Shown piece after piece: positions 60,730 to 64,000 of a stretch of 64,000 nt of DNA. Source of the DNA: Bog-756 sp963833585. Lineage in GTDB: Bacteria > Actinomycetota > Acidimicrobiia > Acidimicrobiales > RAAP-2. Made by a program: the position numbers and the translations under genes. The notes beneath the pieces are model-generated. The model was not told the DNA's origin and did not search any database. It was given only the letters and a program-made list of their open reading frames with translations. Every line of letters begins with the position of its first letter. Position 1 is the stretch's first letter. Location of the stretch: NCBI GenBank assembly GCA_963833585.1, contig CAWHYF010000003.1, positions 248,001 to 312,000 of the forward strand. The letters are read 5' to 3'.

Positions 60730-62136
60730 TCACTCCCGGTCGGTGAACCGGGGCGGGCCGGTGCCCGGGGGCGGTGGGGCGGTGGGCCTCGGCTTCTGCT
60801 TGGGTGGGGGGCGTCGTCGGACCACCGGGTGCTCGGGGGCGGTCCAGCGCCACCGGCCCGGTCCGCCGAGGAGCTGGAACCCCCGGTGGGTCCGGAGCTG
60901 ATGGTGGTGGTGACAGAGCCGGGCCAGGTTGTCGAGGGCGGTGGGTCCCCCCTGGGCGAAGTCGGTGGCCCAGTGGTCGTTCTCGAGGCCCAGCCGGGCG
61001 TCACAGCCCGGGACCACGCAGCGGGAGTCCCGCTCCATGAGGGCGGCCCGGACCGGGAGGGGGAGGTGGCGCCCCGGGGAGTAGAGGGTGGTCACGTCCA
61101 CCCCGTCGGTGATGACCAGGTGGCAGAGGGCCTCCCCCAGCTGCTGGTGGACCACCGACACCGGGACCGGTCCGACCCCGGGGATCTCACAGAGCTCGTC
61201 CCCCTCCACCTGGCCCCGGCGGAGGGCGGTGAGGTCGCACCGGATGAACAGGGTGGCCCGGGGGTCCCGGGGGCGGAGCGGGGGCTCGGTGGTGGACCCG
61301 GTGGACCCGGGGGTGGTGGACCCGGTGGACCCGGTGGTCCCGGGGGTGGCCGGGGCCCTCCCGGCCCCGCAGACCAGGTCCACCAGGGCGTCGGCGGCGT
61401 AGGCGTCGGGGGGCTCGTGGAGCCCGGCCCGTCGGGCCCGGCGGAAGAACCGGTCGGTGTGGGCCTCCAGGGCCGAGCGGACCTCGGCCCCCACCTCGGG
61501 GGGGAGCAGGGCGTCCAGGCGGAAGGCCCCCTCGGGGTCGGTGAAGGTCCGGCACCGGCGCTGGTCGTGGAGCCGCTGGTGGTGGCGGGCCTCCTCCTCC
61601 CGGGTCCGGCCCTGGGCCTTGGCCCGCAGGCACCGCTCCTTGAACTGGGCGTCGGAGTCGTGGGCGGCCCCGGCCACCAGGTCGTGCTCCTTGCCCGGGT
61701 TGACCTGGGCGGCCTCGGCCACCAGGGCCGCCCGGCGCCGGGAGAGCCTCCCGTCCCGGAGGGCCTGGTCCAAGGCGGGCTGGTCGGCCAGGTGCTCCCC
61801 CAGGCGGAGGAGGTCCTTCGCCTCCCCGAGGGAGTCCCCGGTCCGGGCGGCCAGCAGCTCGGCCGTCGAGCGGTGGCCGGAGCGCAGGTGGCTCTTCGAC
61901 TCCTCCACCCGGCGGGCGGCCAGGGCCTTGCCCGCCACCCCCAGCCGCTCCAGCGTGGTGAAGAAGCTGACCAGGGTCACCGCGTCGTCCCCGGTGTACC
62001 GCTCGGTCTCCAGGGCCGCCACGTAGCGGGCCAGGACCGCCCCGGCCCGCTCGGCCTCGGCGAAGTCGGGGGCACCCGAGGGCCCGGTCGGCCCACTCCG
62101 CCCGGTCCCGGTGGTGTCGAGGGCCCTCACTGCCAT
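60730..62136 (-). CDS. DUF222/HNH endonuclease (13E12 repeat family)
   Basis: A 468-residue protein. A helical DUF222 domain (about 30-330) is followed by an HNH motif: SRCVVPGCDARLGLENDHW, then DNLARLCHHHHQLRTH, giving Cys/Cys zinc ligands, the DH pair, Asn and His. A short Gly/Ser/Thr/Pro repeat (STGSTTPGSTGSTTEP) interrupts the helical part near residue 285. These proteins are multi-copy in actinobacteria and often thought to be selfish or mobile; no intron or mobile-element ends are seen here. The ATG at 62136 (AVRALDT) is preferred over an upstream start. Confidence 0.88.
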   Translation of the reverse strand: MAVRALDTTGTGRSGPTGPSGAPDFAEAERAGAVLARYVAALETERYTGDDAVTLVSFFTTLERLGVAGKALAARRVEESKSHLRSGHRSTAELLAARTGDSLGEAKDLLRLGEHLADQPALDQALRDGRLSRRRAALVAEAAQVNPGKEHDLVAGAAHDSDAQFKERCLRAKAQGRTREEEARHHQRLHDQRRCRTFTDPEGAFRLDALLPPEVGAEVRSALEAHTDRFFRRARRAGLHEPPDAYAADALVDLVCGAGRAPATPGTTGSTGSTTPGSTGSTTEPPLRPRDPRATLFIRCDLTALRRGQVEGDELCEIPGVGPVPVSVVHQQLGEALCHLVITDGVDVTTLYSPGRHLPLPVRAALMERDSRCVVPGCDARLGLENDHWATDFAQGGPTALDNLARLCHHHHQLRTHRGFQLLGGPGRWRWTAPEHPVVRRRPPPKQKPRPTAPPPPGTGPPRFTDRE

Positions 62137-62415
62137 GGAGCCAGTGGACCACGAGGGTGTATCACCCACCCGGGCCGGGCCACCGACCAGGGCCGACGGC
62201 CACCGGCCCGGGACGCCGACGACACCGGGCCGGGCGGCACGGGGGGTCCCGGAGGAACCGGTGGGCGACCGCCGGGCCGGTCCACCCGACCCCATGGCTG
62301 GTCACGCAGCACCCCATGCCGCGACGGGGCACACTGGCACCGACACCGACAGCCTGCGGGGCCGCCGTGCCCCGCTCACCGTCGACCGTTCACATCCAGC
62401 CCGGGAGGCAGCAGC

Positions 62416-62781
62416 ATGGCACTGCGTATCGAGACGCTCACCGTCGACGCCGAGGACCCGGTCTCCCTGGCCCGGTTCTGGTCCGAGGTGCTCGACTGGG
62501 AGTGGCGGGAGGACGAGGACGGGGACGTCTGGGTGGAGCCGGGCGGAGGCCACCCGGACCGGGACCGGGTGCGTCCGTTGCTCTTCCTGGAGGTGCCGGA
62601 GGCCAAAGCGGTCAAGAACCGGTTGCATCTCGATCTCGCGCCGGACGATCAGGCGGCCGAGGTGGAACGCCTCCGTGATCTCGGGGCCACCCCGGTCTCG
62701 GTGGGCCAGCGCGGCGATGAGGGTTGGGTGGTCCTGGCCGACCCCGAGGGGAACGAGTTCTGCGTGCTCAGCGCGCCGTGA
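62416..62781 (+). CDS. VOC (glyoxalase/dioxygenase fold) protein
   Basis: A 121-residue VOC-fold protein of the small glyoxalase-like group. LTVDAEDPVSLARFWSEVL is the typical opening. HLDLAPDDQAAEVERL and VLADPEGNEFCVL carry a metal-type His and Glu. It can be a resistance or isomerase-type protein; the substrate is not readable. The ATG at 62416 has GGGAGG seven bases upstream. Confidence 0.88.
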   Translation: MALRIETLTVDAEDPVSLARFWSEVLDWEWREDEDGDVWVEPGGGHPDRDRVRPLLFLEVPEAKAVKNRLHLDLAPDDQAAEVERLRDLGATPVSVGQRGDEGWVVLADPEGNEFCVLSAP

Positions 62782-62845
62782 AGACCGGGCAGGCGGCGGA
62801 CCCCTCCCGGGTCCGGGCTCTACGCCCCGGCGTTACCGCGAGGCG

Positions 62846-63754
62846 CTACGCCTCGGACGTGGCCTTGGCCTCGGCCGCCCGGCGGTAGGCCTCGAGCTGG
62901 TCGAGCAACGGCATGCGCTCCTGCCCGACCGTCGAGTCCAGCCGGGCGGCGATGTCCTCGGGGGTCCATCGGCCGTCGGCGTAGACGGCCCGCACCTCGC
63001 TCGGCTGGTTCCAGACGGCGATCTTGGGACCGACCGAGGTGTACACCTGCCCGGTGACGTGCTTGGCCTGGTCCGACAGCAGGAAGATGACCAGCGGCGC
63101 AACGTCCTCGGGATCTCCCATCTCGGCCAGGTCCATCGGCACGTTGGCCGACATGCGGGTCCGAGCCACCGGGGCCACGGCGTTGGCGGTGATGCCGTAG
63201 CGGTTGAGGCCGGCGGCGGCCGACCGGACCAGGGAGACGATGCCGCCCTTGGCCGCGGCGTAGTTGGCCTGGGCCACGCTGCCGGCGAAGGCTCCGGAGG
63301 TGAATGCCACCAGGGAGCCGCCACCCTCCTGCTTGCGCATGATGGCGGATGCCGCCCGGAACACCGTGAAGTGGCCCTTCAGGTGGGTCTCGATCACCGC
63401 GTCCCACTCGTCCTCGGCCATGTTGAAGAGCATCCGCTCGCGGAGGATGCCGGCGATGGCCACCACCCCGTCGATCCGGCCCCACCGGTCCACCCCGGCC
63501 CCGATGATCTTCTCGCCGCCGTCGAGCGTGGTCACGCTCTCCCCCACCGCCACCGCCTCGCCGCCGGCGGCCTCGATCTCGGCCACCAGGGCCTCGGCCA
63601 CCTCGCTCGTCGGGTCCTCGCCGGCGAGACCGACCCCGATGTCGGCCACCACCACCCTGGCCCCCTCCGCCGCCGCGGCCAGGGCCACCGCCCGTCCGAT
63701 GCCGCCACCGGCTCCCGTGATGGCCACTACCTTGCCCTGCAGGAACTCGCTCAT
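62846..63754 (-). CDS. SDR family dehydrogenase (17-beta-HSD4-like)
   Basis: A 302-residue SDR: ITGAGGGIGRAVALA, VAIAGILRE in the NNAG position, catalytic Ser in VAFTSGAFAG and ANYAAAKGGI (Tyr-x-x-x-Lys intact). The tail beyond residue 240 (VYTSVGPKIAVWNQP, RWTPEDIAARLDS) is the one seen in hydroxysteroid and acyl-CoA SDRs of the HSD17B4 type. A steroid or acyl-CoA substrate would fit the KstR-like site at the window edge, but that is inference. Confidence 0.87.
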   Translation of the reverse strand: MSEFLQGKVVAITGAGGGIGRAVALAAAAEGARVVVADIGVGLAGEDPTSEVAEALVAEIEAAGGEAVAVGESVTTLDGGEKIIGAGVDRWGRIDGVVAIAGILRERMLFNMAEDEWDAVIETHLKGHFTVFRAASAIMRKQEGGGSLVAFTSGAFAGSVAQANYAAAKGGIVSLVRSAAAGLNRYGITANAVAPVARTRMSANVPMDLAEMGDPEDVAPLVIFLLSDQAKHVTGQVYTSVGPKIAVWNQPSEVRAVYADGRWTPEDIAARLDSTVGQERMPLLDQLEAYRRAAEAKATSEA

Positions 63755-63969
63755 TGCCCACTGCCTCTCTCCGGCCCCACTGATCGTGCGCCGGTCTCTC
63801 GTCGTCTCCCGGTCCGGACGTCTGCCCGTCCCCGTCTTCCCTCTGCGCTCCGCACCGGTGGACCACCTCCCCGGCTGGCCACGACGGCCCTCACCGCGAG
63901 GAGCCAGGAAGTGATGCCCGGCCGACCACTCCTCCGTGCTCGGCTCGCGGAGGAGGCCACAGCCGGCGG

Positions 63970-63995
63970 TTGACCGTATACGAGAACCTGTTCTA
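63970..63995 (+). promoter_or_regulatory. promoter-like TTGACC with overlapping KstR-like operator
   Basis: TTGACC (63970-63975) is a -35-like hexamer. The dyad AGAACCTGTTCT (63983-63994) lies where a repressor would block it. Read on the minus strand, 63982-63995 fits the KstR consensus TNNAACNNGTTNTA except for the last base. KstR represses cholesterol and lipid catabolism genes in actinobacteria. The controlled gene probably begins beyond the window. Confidence 0.4.
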
Positions 63996-64000
63996 GCGTC

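Noticed and set aside
61260..61350. GGTGGACCCGG simple repeat as a mobile or regulatory element
   Set aside because: It lies in frame within the DUF222/HNH gene and encodes its Gly/Ser/Thr/Pro linker.
60532..62415. Long plus-strand frame running into the VOC gene
   Set aside because: Antisense to the DUF222/HNH gene and extremely Gly-rich; the VOC gene has its own ATG and ribosome site at 62416.
1..64000. tRNA, rRNA or CRISPR features
   Set aside because: I looked for T-loop-like GTTCGA patterns with pairing arms, for rRNA blocks and for regularly spaced repeats with unique spacers, and saw none. A covariance-model search would be decisive.

Overview
This is a GC-rich bacterial chromosome segment that reads as an actinobacterium. 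An uncultured or poorly characterised member of the Acidimicrobiia is my best inference. The evidence is the Suf (not Isc) Fe-S machinery, homodimeric AceE, a maleylpyruvate-isomerase-like (mycothiol-type) protein, a DUF222/HNH endonuclease, many SDR, acyl-CoA dehydrogenase and crotonase genes, and secreted repeats of the GYW-xxx-SDGGIFSFG type. I saw no rRNA, tRNA, CRISPR array or prophage.

Layout. 0-1 kb: 3' end of metH and a Pro-rich membrane protein. 1-8 kb (minus strand): SDR, M24 peptidase, a fused LipB-LipA protein, a 2-oxoacid dehydrogenase E2 and its E3. Together these form a lipoate synthesis and lipoyl-enzyme cluster. 8-11.4 kb: ABC-2 exporter, SDR, RNase H. 11.5-15.6 kb (plus): aceE, a HhH-GPD protein and thiE, so pyruvate dehydrogenase E1 and the synthesis of its cofactor sit close to the E2/E3/lipoate genes. 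15.7-20.7 kb: secreted protein, acyl-CoA dehydrogenase, MBL hydrolase, glycogen debranching enzyme. 20.7-30.7 kb: a Suf region split into sufC-sufS-sufU (plus), sufD-Rieske-sufC2 (minus) and sufB (minus), interleaved with LCP and crotonase genes. 30.8-40.3 kb: S9 peptidase, RodZ-like protein, an SDR with a lysine-rich repeat tail, RmlC-like, flavin reductase, MBL, epoxide-hydrolase-like, mutY, MaoC. 40.3-48.8 kb: methyltransferase, amino-acid-type ABC binding protein, acyl-CoA dehydrogenase, CoA lyase, sulfotransferase, quinone oxidoreductase. 48.9-50.0 kb: an IS481-type element inserted at the end of a tetR gene. 50-56 kb: TetR, DUF885, dienelactone hydrolase, NlpC/P60, SDR, Lgt-like. 56.3-60.5 kb (minus): a five-gene operon that I consider the most interesting part. 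60.7-64 kb: HNH endonuclease, VOC protein, SDR and a KstR-like site at the edge.

The 56.3-60.5 kb operon encodes a membrane-anchored thioredoxin-like protein (CSTC), an unknown protein, a MauE/DoxX-like membrane protein (CGCFG), a probable Tat-exported protein with 26 Cys in about 150 residues joined to 42-residue repeats, and a CcdA/DsbD-like membrane protein. It looks like a dedicated thiol-redox maturation system for one extracytoplasmic Cys-rich protein, related to methylamine dehydrogenase light-chain maturation but without the heavy chain.

Four otherwise well-conserved genes (SDR at 1.1-1.8 kb, E2 at 4.8-6.3 kb, sulfotransferase at 46.3-47.7 kb, NlpC/P60 at 53.0-54.2 kb) are each broken by a single-base shift in a short G/C run or GC repeat. 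Sequencing error is more likely than four pseudogenes, so I give each as one gene with a frameshift.
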